A DNA stretch of 64,000 nt from NCBI GenBank assembly GCA_013399875.1, contig VXAZ01007544.1, positions 591,155-655,154 of the forward strand, in the 5' to 3' direction. The position numbers and the translations under genes are program-made. Shown here in pieces: positions 35,471 to 47,870 of this stretch; position 1 is the first letter of the stretch, and each line of letters begins with the position of its first letter. The stretch comes from Gymnorhina tibicen (lineage: Eukaryota > Chordata > Aves > Passeriformes > Artamidae). Under the pieces are notes generated by a model that did no database searches, had not been told where the DNA came from, and worked only from the letters and a program-made list of their open reading frames with translations.

Positions 35471-38400
35471 GTTTCGTGAATGGGTAATTTGATAAGGAGA
35501 AATTACATTTTGAGAACCTCTCTCTGTTGAAATGTTTATATATTCATAAACTCCATTAGAGATGAAGAGGTTGAATTCGGAGGTGGGTAAGCAGGACAGT
35601 TTTCCAAATGACAAGCCTCGAATGGTCCTATTTAAATTTACATAAGGAAGCACTAAAAGATGCCCAGTGTAGTGAGAAAGAGGAAGGCCCATACCTTGTT
35701 CTTGTTTGCCAACTATTTCATTTTACTTACACTGTTTTTCAACACCACCATAGAAAATTCTTCATCTCATTCTTTTTGAAGACAGAATAGAGGAATCCAA
35801 AGTTTATCGCAAATTCTTTTCTATTGTCAGTAGACTTTCTGGCATAACATATCATTAAACAGAAATTGTCTCCTGAATTTCCCTAATCTTCATGTATATT
35901 CTATAATAATTATCTTGAAAGTCTAGATTTCAAAGTATCAAACCACATATAAGAAGTAGAGTTATAGCTCCATTCTCAGCAGTAACCTGCTTATGAATGT
36001 GTGTCACCTTCGAAAGAATGAAATGACAATCTTAAACTAATCTCATTTATCAGAGGCCTCAGAGAACAGGTAAGTTAAATGTTTGTGAAGAATAATATAG
36101 CTATAGGTGGTCTTGCCTTGAAGAGGACAAATTAGATAATCTCTTGAAATTCCTTCCAAAGCTACCTTCTGCTAACTTGTCTAAAGTTGCACTACTACTA
36201 AATTTTTATTATTTCATCCTTGACTTTTGCATATCTAAGGAATAATTTAGAATAAATATGGAGTTATTCCAAACTTTCAGTTAAAAAAAATGAATCACCT
36301 GAAAAAAACTGAAAATCTTTTCTGCTATCCATGTCATGACAATAATTTTCAGTCTTTTGCCTCAGTATCTTATAAACGGAAAAAGGAAAAAAAGTGGAGG
36401 AGGGTGAAGAGAAAAAAATTCCCAAAACAGCTGCTTAGTGGGAAGACAACCCTGGTAGATTTGAGGAAAACAATTGGTTCACTTTTAATTTAAAGTGACT
36501 ACTTGTTGTTTAGAAGTAGGAATGACTGTACATTGTGAATCTGATGTAGCTCAATTCATGTATACAGTATGAGAAAAAGAATTTAATTTACGTACACTTA
36601 TCTAAAGAGACATTTAATGATTTCATTTGTTCATATTTCAAACTGAAAGTGACTTTTAAGAACTTGCCACCCTTTGCACAGATGATACCCTCTCTCAAAT
36701 GCAAATGCTGTAATTTCAACTGGAAGACTGTAATTAATCATAGTTTCTTACAATATGCTAATATGAGTCACTTACAACCATGCAAATTTAATAGGGTGCA
36801 CTATTTTCCATATTGTAAATATTATTTTTGTAACTGTAATTGCCATAAGAAATCAGAGACTATATCAGTTTTGATATTTTCCCAATTAAAAGAATCCTGC
36901 TGTTAATGCAATATTAAAATACAAAGACTTAGCATTTATCTGAACCTAAGAGGTTCAAATGAAGTAGGTGAATCAGTTCTGTTTTCTGATTATAATAACA
37001 CACTTGCGTAGTTCTTTTTAACATTGATCAATGATTCACCTCTTTCCTATTTCCTATGAATGCTAAAAATGAGGATTTTAAAATTCTCTAGGGTTTTGAG
37101 TTTGCATTTAATTATAAAGGGAAAGCTGATCAAATAGAAAGAAAAATCTCCACATTATTTTTTATATAAGTTTTTTTCAATTTGTTCTGTTATGTACTGT
37201 ATTTTAAACATTTTTGAATATCTTCTAGGTATTTAGGAAATGTTCATAGATGCTGAATGAGGAATTTAAAATGAATGGTTATTTGTCCAAAATATATATA
37301 AAAATTATTTGATAATGTTATTTTCTCTAGGAAAAATGAATAATGAAAATTCACAGAAGAATTTAGAGCATTTAGAAGAATGGGAAAGCAGCATATGCAA
37401 CAGAAATTGTAATGGAATATATTTTCTAAATTCTCCAAACTAAGTGCAGTTGAAGGAGAAAGGATTATAGAAAATTCCTTAGCGCTGGATGGCAAGCTTG
37501 TACAGGCAATCCCAGTGAGACTGAACCAAAACAGCAGGGGCTTGATTCAGGTTTTGATTCAAGCATCAAGTGCCATTTGATGTATTGTAGGTTGCACTTC
37601 CTGGTATCCTGCTGTTGTTGAAAAGGTCAGGTGTCTCTCATGGCTTTTGTGTCATATCCACCAGCACCATATGGATTATTTTGGGATCTTATAATATTGC
37701 AAAGGACCCAGTGAATCGAGCAGCAGGTGGTTATGTGCAGCTGCTTACAAAAATGTTGGATGAATGAGGGTCCATAGCAAACAATAGAGACCTAGAAGCT
37801 TGAATTACAGTTGATGCTTATATACAGTTAATTGTCCCTACACAGACACTGAGCACCATTTAAGATAAAACCTTCTGTACAGCCTTTAGCTGAAGATCCA
37901 AAGAGATTCATGTCTCCTACAATAGTTGTATCATACGTACTAAGTTTGTGCCATCCTCTTGCACACGCAAGAGCAGTGTCTCTCTGACTTAAATGACAAA
38001 TAAACACTTATTCACTGACAGATGAAAGAGACCCTAAATTTCAATATTTCATTCCTAAATTAAATCCCAACTCTACGATATAAATAGTCCAATTTCAGCC
38101 GAGAGTTGGTGATCCGATTCTTCTGCTTCCTAAATCAATCTATTTTCTTTGTCTTTTCTGCTATTGTAGATCTGGTACATTTTTCACACCTTCAACCCTC
38201 AGCCTTCCATCTGTTTTCACAAATTTGAAATCCCATTTTATTCAGAACACATTATTTCAGTAAAACATGTAGAAATATATTCTCTATGTTCACCAAAGTA
38301 CTAGTTTAGCTCCATGCTTTCTAAGCCATATACATAATTCCTCAGCTTTCTTAATAAAGTATTTTCTGGTGTCCAACTTCTATTTAACTTAAACTAGTTG

Positions 38401-40430
38401 GATATTAGGTTCACATAATTTATTTTATTACTTAGTGCAGCTTCCAATATCTTAGATTTGGAACATTATGTAACATACAGAGAATTTGAAATGAGATAAT
38501 TTCTTTAAAATTAAAAATACAAAAAAGAAAAAATGAATTCTAAACTAATTCAGTTCAATTTGAAATGCACAGTTTCCTTCATTTTCTTCCAAAAATAGAA
38601 AAGGTAACTCAGAAGTCTGTAATCTTTCACCTGATGCTCCTTGAATGATAGTGAACCAGATTTTCCATCTTTACTTGTACATGAGTAGAATGGTCGATTA
38701 TGAGTAGTCTCAAAGATTTATTAAGATGGTAACCACTGGAAGTTAATGAGTTGACAAAACTGGGATATCTCAAATGTTTTCATATGGGAAGAGATAAGTT
38801 GCTGTAAAATTAACATATTAAGAATAGGATGAATGCAGAAAAGTTGTACGAAGATAACTTTCTTCTGAAGAAATTATAAGTTCCTGTATTTTTAGCCAAG
38901 TATTTTACCAAGTTGGAGTTGTTTTAGCTGATTATTTTAGTGATCATGTCTTGTCATGGTGGTGACCAACACAGTGTTTGATTTATGGCAGGGATGGAAT
39001 ACCTGTGTTTGAAATATGACAGGCAAAGGGTTTGGGTTCAAAGACCAGGACATAGGACTTTCCTCTCCCAAGGTGAAATTGTGTATTGATGGCAGAGTAA
39101 GCTGTGTCAGATATGATGAAAATGAGAAAAGTAACAAACTCACAAATAATAGCTACAGTTATACTATTAACTAATAATAGTGGATCACTGAAGTGCATGA
39201 AAATATCCGTGACATTAACAACTTCTCTCCACTCCCCCTTTTTCTTCTCTATAGTTATGGTTTATTTCTATGGTTAAAATAGAGTGATGTTCTACTTGAA
39301 TTTTAAGTGCTAGGTCATGTTGGACATGTTTGAATAGAGGTTGGTTGAATCCAAATCTGTGTTTATATAAATTTACCTGAGGAAATGGTAGTAATAAGAC
39401 TTGTCACCTGTGACAGTACTTTGAGGAGGACCAAAATGATTTTGCAGCTAAAATGAGGCTTATGCAGGATTTAGATCATTAAAATGACTTCTAAAACTCT
39501 CTCCTCCATGACTGAACCTGTTTAAGTGCATATTAGGTTCTGGATCATGCCCAGAACTAGTATTCTCCAGGATAAACTGACCCTATAAACACTTATCTCC
39601 TTCAGTTGTTTGGGTTATAATATCCAAGTGTTCTTCTGACTAAGTCTATGAATATTCCTCTATCACAACTCTCAAATTTAAATATTTTAAACAATCCATG
39701 AAAAAGAAACTATATTTGTAGGACTCCTTCACAAGTAACTTTAAGGTGCAGCATTGAATTCCTCCATATTTGCCCTTATTCTGGTGTCAAACTAATATTC
39801 CTGAGTATATGACAACAGATTCTTTCCCTTTGATATTTTGTTTCCCCTTAGGACATTCTCTCCAAAATTGGGAGCAACGGGTTCAGGCTGAAGAGTGACA
39901 AGAATTGCTTACAGTTTATCCCAATCTCAGTTTTCTTTAGGTTTGAATTAAATCTCTGGAGTGCAGATGTGTTTACCTCACCAGCAGGAATAACCTCATC
40001 CAAAGTATTTCTTGAGAGAAAATAACAGTGCCATGCCGAAAAGGGTGAAATATACTTGAATGCAGTATAGGGTCTTTTTCACTCATAGGTACTACAGAAT
40101 TACTATTATTCTGATTTTGCTATAATTTCCATAATCCTGTTTGGTACTTCCTGATTATATAGATATTTATTAAATATAAAAAGCCGTGTTAAAAGCTTTA
40201 GAGAATTTGACTGTGCAATATTATGCTGCAAAATGTAATTGTGAAGATTGCTTGCACTTTTGGACCTTTGTGTGTACATTAGAGCATGCCCTTCCTCCAG
40301 GGCTTGGTCTCATTTATTGTGCAGTTAATGAACAAATATTGGTGTGGTCCCATGTTATCTTTATTACATTGAAGACAAAAGTGATAATATTCCCTACAGA
40401 TTTTTTGTAGCAGTCCTTCATATAATATGC
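35471..40430. other. AT-rich unique DNA, no gene seen
   Basis: No gene or assignable repeat. The 37.5-37.75 kb interval is less AT-rich and could be an old repeat or conserved element, but I cannot place it. Frames of 60-85 codons throughout are unremarkable. Confidence 0.5.
37956..37973. repeat. Perfect 7-bp inverted repeat, 4-base loop
   Basis: CTCTTGC, ACAC and GCAAGAG form a small hairpin with no visible context. Confidence 0.75.
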
Positions 40431-40550
40431 AAGTGCTTCACAAACACTGATTTATTTATTATTTTTTCTCAGCAGCTTCTAAATATGAAGAATTGTTCTT
40501 CTAATTTCACATATGGGGAATTTAGAAACAGAGGTATGACACACAGAAAC
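40431..40550 (-). mobile_element. MIR-like SINE relic, minus orientation
   Basis: The order of blocks follows the reverse complement of the 3' half of a MIR/CORE-SINE: 'AAGTGCTTCACAAACACTGA', then TTTATT-rich text, then 'AATTTCACATATGGGGAA', then 'TTAGAAACAGAGGTATGACA'. These correspond to 'agcgctttacaaac', 'attattattcccattttaca', 'gatggggaaactgaggcaca' and the following 'gaggttaagtgac' in the family. Many substitutions separate it from any consensus, as expected for an amniote-age insertion. Confidence 0.5.
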
Positions 40551-41149
40551 ATCCATTGTTTTTGGAGGCCAGTTTTAAATATCTGGATCTGATTTATGTC
40601 AGCATATATTGCATCGTGCAGCACTCTGTATTTAAATATAGTACAGCTCCTATAATTTCAATTGCAGCTGAAAATATTCAAACCAAAAATCACAGCCTTT
40701 AATTAAAAACACAGGAAATGAAGAACATGCAATTAACGATCACCTGTTAAATGTTTGAGTAGAATGATTTTTCCATTACATAGCCAGAACTCAATTCCCC
40801 AAAGCAACACTTATCTTCGTCTTTGATAAAAACATTGCTTTCCTTTCCCCAAGTACTATATATTTCCAGCTTCTGTAGTAAATAGCACAGGATGCATAAG
40901 TTTCCCTTTCCACATAGCTCTGCACAGTTCTGCTTCATCTGCAATCTAATTCTGTTCTTGTGCATTAGTGGGAAGATCTGTTACGTAATAATATAAAAAT
41001 ACTGTTGTGCATACAAAAATTGGTGAAATTAATCAAAACATTATCATTTGGCAAAAGCAGTATGAAAAATTACCAGCTAAATAGCTAACATTGCTAAAAT
41101 TGTTGCCGGGTTATGATGGTCTCTCAGTTCTCTCCTAGACTCTCTTGAA

Positions 41150-42000
41150 ATTTGATGTCCAAAAATTGTTGGAAGCATTGCAACCGAGGTTTAACCAGTG
41201 CTGAGGAGAGTGGAGGGACTGCTTCATGTATTCTTGGGGCTTTAGTCTTCATGCACAAAGGTGCGTTGTGTTTTTTCCAGCTGTATGACCTTGTTGGTCA
41301 TTCTCACTTTGGGACTCTGGTGACTCCCATACCTTGTAACTTTGCTCCCTAACCACCAGGTTTGTATCCTGTGTTTGTGCTCATAAGCCATATCTCGTAC
41401 TTGTCTCCCTGAACAGCACCCTTTTTTAATCTCAGTATATCTCCAATTTGTTAAGATTGATCAGAACTTTAATCCTGTCTTCAAAAATACCTCCAAGATT
41501 GGCACAAGGATTTAATTTTCTCTGTTTTTTCATCCATTTTATTAATTAAAATATTGAATTATTCCATATCCAGGGTCTAGGATAGATCTTTCAAGAGCTC
41601 TATTGAGAAAGTCTTTCATTTTGATAGACAGCCACTGAAAACTACACTCTAAGAATGGGTTTTGAATCATCCTTCTTTAAAAATACATGAATGTTTCATC
41701 TTCAACTATATTTATTTGGTCAAGTTGCTTATGAGAAGGATATCTGAGACACTGCCAAGAAATCATACAGCAGTCAAGATAAATGATACACGCTCTTTCT
41801 TTCCCATGCTTCCATGTTGCAGAAGTTGTTTAGATTGATTTGCAAGTTTTCCTTATAAGACTGTGTAGGGTTTTACTCATCTCCATATTATCTTGTAGGT
41901 AATTAGAATAGTTTAGCTACTCTTTACAGTATTCTTCTGTAAGTAGAAATCAACTGGTCTATACTGATCCTTTTTTGATGCATGCCGTGTTTGCTTTTTC
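41150..42000 (-). mobile_element. Ancient CR1 LINE relic (ORF2 region), minus orientation
   Basis: A long series of blocks matches, in order, the reverse complement of an old CR1 type that is well preserved in turtles and crocodilians. The blocks are 'CCAATTTGTTAAGATTGATC', 'TTTAATCCTGTCTTCAAAAA', 'TTGCTTATGAGAAGGATATC', 'CAGTCAAGATAAATGATACA' and 'AAATCAACTGGTCTATACTG', over about 850 bases. Divergence and small indels are heavy and no coding frame survives. It is clearly older than the CR1 copies at 13, 22, 47 and 53 kb. Confidence 0.8.
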
Positions 42001-42500
42001 TAGTCTTCCAGTGTATCACGTAGCCTATAGGCATGTTCAAAGTGTGTCAAGAGATGCAAAATTTTCTTAACTAGTTTTGTAACTATACAGATAAAAAGCT
42101 AAAGGGAGCTTTCTAAACTAAAAGGAATTTTAACTGTCTTCCTTTTACTCAGCTGAATTCACAGCCTTTTCTTATTACCTTACTACTAACATTAATGTTT
42201 TTATGGCTGTATGGTTATAAGCATTATTTGAGGTGAAGATATATGAACAAATTAAAGAAAAAAAGAAGTGTTAAAACACTTCAGTCTTTTACAGACCAGA
42301 TCCTTCTCTCTTATTATTATTTCGAAATGTACTTGCAGAAAGATTTATTCTAGCGTTAGCAATCCTTTAAATTTCCATATTGTTGTTCTCTTGGTATTTC
42401 TGACTTTCTTAGTTACTTAAACAATTCTTCTGCACTTGTGTTCAATAAACAGGCCATAATTTAAACTTTCTATGTAAAGTTTTCCTCATTTGAAATGTTA
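42001..42500 (-). mobile_element. Possible continuation of the ancient CR1 relic
   Basis: After 42.0 kb the resemblance becomes patchy. The blocks at about 42.31-42.50 kb ('TTATTATTTCGAAATGTACT', 'CTTGTGTTCAATAAACAGGC') still sit in the order expected further upstream in the CR1 ORF2, read in reverse. The text between them is not alignable by eye. The remainder to about 43.0 kb is pyrimidine-rich in the same way but unassignable. Confidence 0.35.
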
Positions 42501-44829
42501 ACCTCTTCCTGTACTTTCTGTCCTTCCTCTGCAACCAACCAGTTAGTATTTGTGTCCCTTAAATCAAACTCCTGCCTTTTCTTTTTACTTTTTTTTCCTT
42601 TCTCCTTTTTTCTGACTTTCAAGATTCTTTTTTAAATGCATGTTTCTAAAACCTATTTTTTGTTCTTTTGTCTTCATTTTCCTCATATGCTTTATGTCAT
42701 GAATTCCCTTCATTTGATGATCTTTTTGTCATACAAATTCTGTCTTCACTAACATTGTTGACCAGTTCCTTCTTCTGGAAATATCAGTTGACTCATATTT
42801 AGTTATTTCTCTACCTTCTGTATCAAAATATTACCTGGAAAAAATTACTTGTTTAGAAGAGAGCAAATGGAAGGACGGAATTCCTCATCACTTCATTCTA
42901 TTTCTGTACTTGCTCCCTTGGTCATTTGGGATTTTTACTGTTTTAAATATTAACAATTCTAACTTTTTTACTGTAATAAAACTTGGGCAGAGAATGCACT
43001 TTAAAGGACTTTGGATTTCTTTTAGTAGTGAACCTAAGGATAAAATCAAGGCAAATCCAAACTAACTTAGCTCTGGTTAAGTTGGGTCTCATCATAACTT
43101 TTGTATTTCTCCACAATATGACCTGAGAGAAATTATAAAAGCGCTTTGATATATAAGGCAGCATTTCTTTTTCTTCTTCCCTGCGGGCAAAGGGTATATT
43201 CAGTGTGTTTTCTACAGAGATGGAAGAATATCTAGGTTAATAGAAAAGCATATGGAAAGAAGGCTAATAGAAAAACATATGGAGAGAAGATGCATAAGTA
43301 CAAAGTTAGCATTGCACCAAGTAGACAGATGACTAAAAGGGAACTAGTTTATATTTAATAGCTGACTCTTTCCTGGGACACGTCTGATTTTAAGAACAAG
43401 CAGAGATTTGGCTTCATTAAAAAGACAGAACTCTCTCCTGCCACTTTCTTTAGGTGTGGTTCCTAAAAGTCAGTAAGAAATGGAGTGATTTCCATTCTGA
43501 TTGATTTATCAAGAGGCCTTTGAAACTTCGAAGGAAAAGGGCAATAATTAGTAAACCACAATTAGGTTTTACCTAATCAGTCATCCTTTGTACTGTTATG
43601 CAGATATTTGGCTTTTGTCAGACTAGAAATTCTTTGGAAGGAAGAATGGGATTTCCACTTGTGTCACTATTGGTCACTTAGACTGCATGGGCATAGAAAA
43701 CCCACATGAATTACTCTCAGGAACAGAAATGCTCTGGGGCATAAGGCAGCTACAGTGGGGATGGGCCAGAAGTGGTGGTTTTGTCCTCTCTGTTCTCTGA
43801 CCCAGAACTCACACACTGCACGCGGCAGAAAAGCAGGGGGGTAAAGGCCTGGTTCCTGTCTACAAATTTACTTCTGAAAACGCTGATGGAGGTGACTTTA
43901 AAAGGGAGGCATTTTCTGAAGGAGCAATGACTTTTGCAAGCCTGTGTAGTTTGCAGTGCAGGGTTTGGAAAGCCATAAAAGAAATAGAACTACTCTAATG
44001 GAAAATGATAAAGAAATGGATTTCAGTCAGGCTTGCACTTCAGAAAGAAAAAATTCTGGCTACATCCCAGAAGTCGTGTTAGAGGGATTTCAAGCCAAAG
44101 AAATGTAAGGGGAAAAGGTAAATTTATAAAAGGTAATGTGTACTCTGACCTCTAAAAAGAACTTTTATTTTACAAAGTAACAATTCACCAGTTCATCTCT
44201 GTGTATTCACATTTTCTCTTATGTTCCTCCCAACTCTCTCTATCTCTATAAAGTAATTAGTTATTCATATCTTGCGCTCTTTAAGCATATTAAAATCTGG
44301 GATTTATTTCTAAATTGTACTGTTTGTATCATTACTAATGGAGCTACAGCTTTAAGTAAGGAATGTTTACTCAGGCACATCAAGTATTCACTATGAAAGC
44401 AATTAAAGGGTTTGATGTTCACAGTCAAGTATTAATATTAATGTGTGAGAAACTGCATCCAAATCATTTAGAGGTGGTTAGGAAGACCTCTGGGAGCGAG
44501 ACAGCCATAGAAAGCAGTGACATGATTACAGCTGTATGGGAAAATAATGGAAACAGCTACTCTCTAAGCATCCTCAATAGGGAAGGAGGATCCTCAAAAC
44601 CTAAATGAATGTGACTATAAGTGGCAGCTTTTAAGTTTGATTTGCCTGCTATAAAACATTTTACATTAGTAAGTGTCTAGAGCCTTTGCACTCAAATGTA
44701 TTTTTATCACTTGTCTCCAAATCCCTTTATGGATAGTACAATTAACGGCACACATGAAACAAAATTGCATGACAATAATTTGCAGACCATTATGATCTCA
44801 GAACTGGAACTGTAATTCTCATCTTCTGT
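42501..44829. other. Pyrimidine-rich then AT-rich DNA, no gene seen
   Basis: A T- and C-rich stretch spans about 42.56-42.80 kb. No gene is recognised. An 81-codon plus frame at 44363-44608 has a plausible amino-acid mix but no family resemblance and no supporting splice context. Confidence 0.5.
43238..43291. repeat. 27-bp tandem duplication
   Basis: Two adjacent 27-base copies, each starting TAATAGAAAA and containing CATATGGA, differ at a few positions. It is a local duplication of moderate age. Confidence 0.85.
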
Positions 44830-44995
44830 TCCTGACACCACCTACTGCCAGACTTAGGGTGAGCCATTTAACTATTGGCTTGATTTTTCCAGCTATAAAA
44901 TTGATGGGAAAGTTCTAATGTATCTCAGGGTATATTTGGAAGGTTATCAACAACACTTGTAAAGTTCTCAGAATGTTGCATCAATAAGATATAAA
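44830..44995 (+). mobile_element. MIR-like SINE relic, plus orientation
   Basis: The text 'GGTGAGCCATTTAACTATTG', 'CCAGCTATAAAATTGATGGG', 'ATGTATCTCAGGGTATATTT' and 'CACTTGTAAAGTTCTCAGAA' follows the MIR family order: '...aagtcacttaacct', 'ctgtaaaatgggga', 'tacctcacagggttgttgtga' and 'atgtaaagcgcttagaa'. All main blocks keep correct order and spacing. It is highly diverged, consistent with insertion before the split of birds and other reptiles. Confidence 0.6.
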
Positions 44996-46896
44996 CTTAA
45001 TTTGCTGAAAATGTGTTTGGAGTGACTACCAATCTACAGATACTCCATTTACTATGCAGTCTAAAAGGATAAAAAATGAGCAAAAAATTAATAAATAAAA
45101 TTTGAATAAAAATTATGATCTCTGAAGGATGACAAGAAACCAGCTTTGTTACAAGTCTCTGTGACAGTCCTCCCTTTTCCCCTGCTTTGGGAGATTTGCT
45201 TTCAGATTACTGTTTCTTCATTTCTAGATAACTCCACAGGAGTTGCTTTAGGCTTGAGAATAGGATAAATCTTTTCAGTGTATCTTTTTTGGTTTTGACT
45301 GCCTTACTGGAACAGATTTGGCATTTTGACATTCAGCATGAATTTTATGCCTCTCTCTCTCTACTGTATGCATGTTGTCACGGCTGTATATGCAAAAAAG
45401 CACAAATGCATTGCTGAGGGATGTCTGTAAGTCAGTGGTTGAGGGGGAACCGTGTAATGAAGAGAAACATGACATTCCCATAGCAACAGTGGCAAAGCTC
45501 TTTATGCTGATGTTGAGTAGAAAATTGCCAGTGATCTAAAGGACAGCAGAAATAAGCTGTATGTGATTCTAAAAGAATTTCTTACTTTGCCAGAAACAAG
45601 TCAATTTAAGGTCGGTGTCAGAGCCCAGTGGCTGAGCAACATTAATATAGAGCTAAAGGAAGACATTTATGACTCACATCACCAAAGGAGAGTATATTGT
45701 CCTAGGAATTAAAACCCACAGTTTATGTAACTATTTCAGAATATTACTTGTCTTTTGTCACTCCATGAAAATGTTTTTTTTAAACAAAATGCATATTTTC
45801 CTGAATAGTCTTAATATCAAGCCTGAGATGTTCTTTTTTTTGCTGCCTTAAAGATACATTAAAGATAATATAATTTGGCAGTGTTTACCAAAATCCTGAC
45901 ATATTCCCCAATGGGTTTTACGTCTTGCATAGCATCCATCTATTAAATTTTACAGCTAGACATGTTCTTACTTTTATGAGACCAATATTTTTTAGGTGTA
46001 GAAACAAATTTCTAGATGCCTAAAGCAAAATAATTTTCCAGCTTGCCTTTCATGAAGATTTTTGTAAAACCCAAGATGTTTCATTGGCATCTATATTTCT
46101 ATTTCTGATTAAAATTGCAAATAGAGCAATAATATTACTGAAGAATCTGTGAGTGGCAGAAGAGTCTGCAAAAATTCAGTTTTAGCTTTTCTATCAAAAT
46201 CCTAGCCAGTTATAATTTTTCAAACCAGTCATTTAATGGAGTGCACCAGTGTTAATTACATCACGTTGTATCAGAACAGCTATTTAGAATTTTCTGCATG
46301 AAATTACTCTCCAACAAGGAAAATAATTTTATCTCCAGGTAAGAGCATCCGCACAACCAATTTTGAAAAGATCATATTGGAAAGACGATCTAGCAGTCAG
46401 TAACTCATAAAAATCTCAGCCATTTAACAATGATGTGCAGCCATTTATTTTCACAACCCATTGCTAGCTAACCCTTTTCCCTTTGGCTAGGTTTTATTTT
46501 AAAAATGAGATTCAAGGTACAGCATTTTGTAACTTAAAAAGTTAAAGCTACCACTTGGAGTGCTTCAGGGAGCATCACTTCATCATGGAACTACTAAATT
46601 AGAAGGATATACCTATCAGTCCAGGTTCTTAAGCATCACCCACAGGTTGCTCTATTGGTAATGCACTTGATGTTGATTCCAGCTATACCACTGCTGGTGT
46701 AAAAACAAAAAAGAAAAAGATTTTCCTTTAGAGCTCGTTGTTTCTGAGAAAAAAAATGCCAAAACAGGCATAAATTAGAAGTTGATATTGATGCCATGAT
46801 GATTTTTGCTTTTTCATATACCCCTCTTATATACCCTTTTCATATACCCTTTCATACAGCTTTGCATGTATCCTTAGTGCTTTTAGCCCACATACT
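44996..46896. other. AT-rich unique DNA, no gene seen
   Basis: No gene or repeat assigned. The 45.48-45.66 and 46.18-46.50 kb stretches have the TAAT-rich, non-repetitive texture often seen in conserved non-coding elements, but that is only an impression. Three imperfect CATATACCC units lie at about 46.82-46.85 kb. Confidence 0.45.
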
Positions 46897-47401
46897 TGTA
46901 ATTCCCCAAGTCTGATAACGAGCTTAGACCCAAAGTCCCGTTAAGCCAAGAGATCAAACATCTTGGAAACCTCGCAGTTGGGTCAGAAAGCCCCAGACAC
47001 CAAGGTCCTCTCCAGAACACATTCTGTAAACCAAGATAGGCCCCCCCCAGGGGGAAGGTTCCTCGGGACGGGGGCTTCTCTTGAGCCTCTCATTGGGGAA
47101 TCTTTGATAGATATGCTAATGTGCAAGGTCTATAATTGTATACATGAATCATCGGGGGGGGGACTTGTGCTTTTGTGCCTTTGAGCAGTGCAGTGCATTG
47201 TTCAGGGGGTGCACCCTGGTGCATTCTTGGGGTGGGCATCCTGGTGGGCACTTTCGGGTGTGCATTCTCGGTGTGCACTCGGGGGTGCTTTCTACCTGGA
47301 TGTGATGCACCAAAGGATCCTTGAATAAATACAGAGGTAAAATAATTTTTTCCCCTCTAACCATGTTTGCCTTTTAATTCTAAGCCCAGGGAAACGCAAC
47401 A
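46897..47401 (+). mobile_element. Endogenous retrovirus solo LTR, plus orientation, GC-rich
   Basis: This GC-rich island in AT-rich DNA shows LTR structure. There is a G/C-rich U3 with homopolymer tracts (C8 near 47041, G9 near 47154) and a run of GTGCA-containing imperfect repeats at 47.2-47.29 kb. A canonical AATAAA lies at 47324-47329. A U5-like tail follows, ending 'CCCAGGGAAACGCAACA'. The right edge (CA at 47401) is firm. The left edge (TGTAATTCCCC at 46897) is my best guess, and no target duplication was found. No primer-binding site or internal sequence follows, so it is a solo LTR. The 62-73-codon frames inside are not genes. Confidence 0.75.
47324..47329 (+). promoter_or_regulatory. 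LTR poly(A) signal
   Basis: A canonical AATAAA lies 72 bases before the LTR end, the expected place for the R/U5 polyadenylation signal. Confidence 0.65.
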
Positions 47402-47756
47402 ATATGAAGACCTTTAGGCCTAATGATAGGATGCCTGTATTTTTTCTTTAATTATAGTGAGTTCCAGTTCTTTAATAATTCCCGTCACAATCCAAACATG
47501 GCATGTCAGGTCCTGTACCACAGTCATAAGGAATTCTTCATATGAATGTAATATTTATGGCGATATGTGTCAGAGGCTCCTGTAGAACTTGCCCATTCAT
47601 TCAAATAATTTCATATGATTGTAGATATAGAACCATAGAATTATAGAATAGGCTGAATTGGAGGGAACAGATCAGTGTCATGAAGACCAACTTCTGGCTC
47701 TGTGCAGGACATCCAAGAATCCCACCATGCACTTGAACACATTGTCCAAACATTTC

Positions 47757-47792
47757 TTGAACTCTGTCAGGCCTTTGAACTCTGTCAGGCCT
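47757..47792. repeat. 18-bp perfect tandem duplication within CR1
   Basis: TTGAACTCTGTCAGGCCT is present twice back to back. CR1 consensus text has this segment once, so the duplication is specific to this copy. Confidence 0.9.
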
Positions 47793-47869
47793 GGTGCTGT
47801 CACTGCTTCCCTGGGGAGCCTGTTCCAGTGGCCAACCACCCTCTTCCTTATGTTCAACCTAATCCCCCC

Positions 47870-47870
47870 N
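47870..47870. other. Ambiguous base (N)
   Basis: The only N in the window follows a run of C residues. It is probably an unresolved base or a collapsed homopolymer rather than a biological feature. Confidence 0.95.

Noticed and set aside
42560..42800. Pyrimidine-rich stretch as a splice acceptor region
   Set aside because: It has many T/C runs but no well-placed AG followed by an open frame. It is probably decayed LINE text or simple sequence.
46963..47364. 62-73-codon frames on both strands
   Set aside because: These are within the GC-rich LTR. Pro/Gly-rich translations come from C and G runs.
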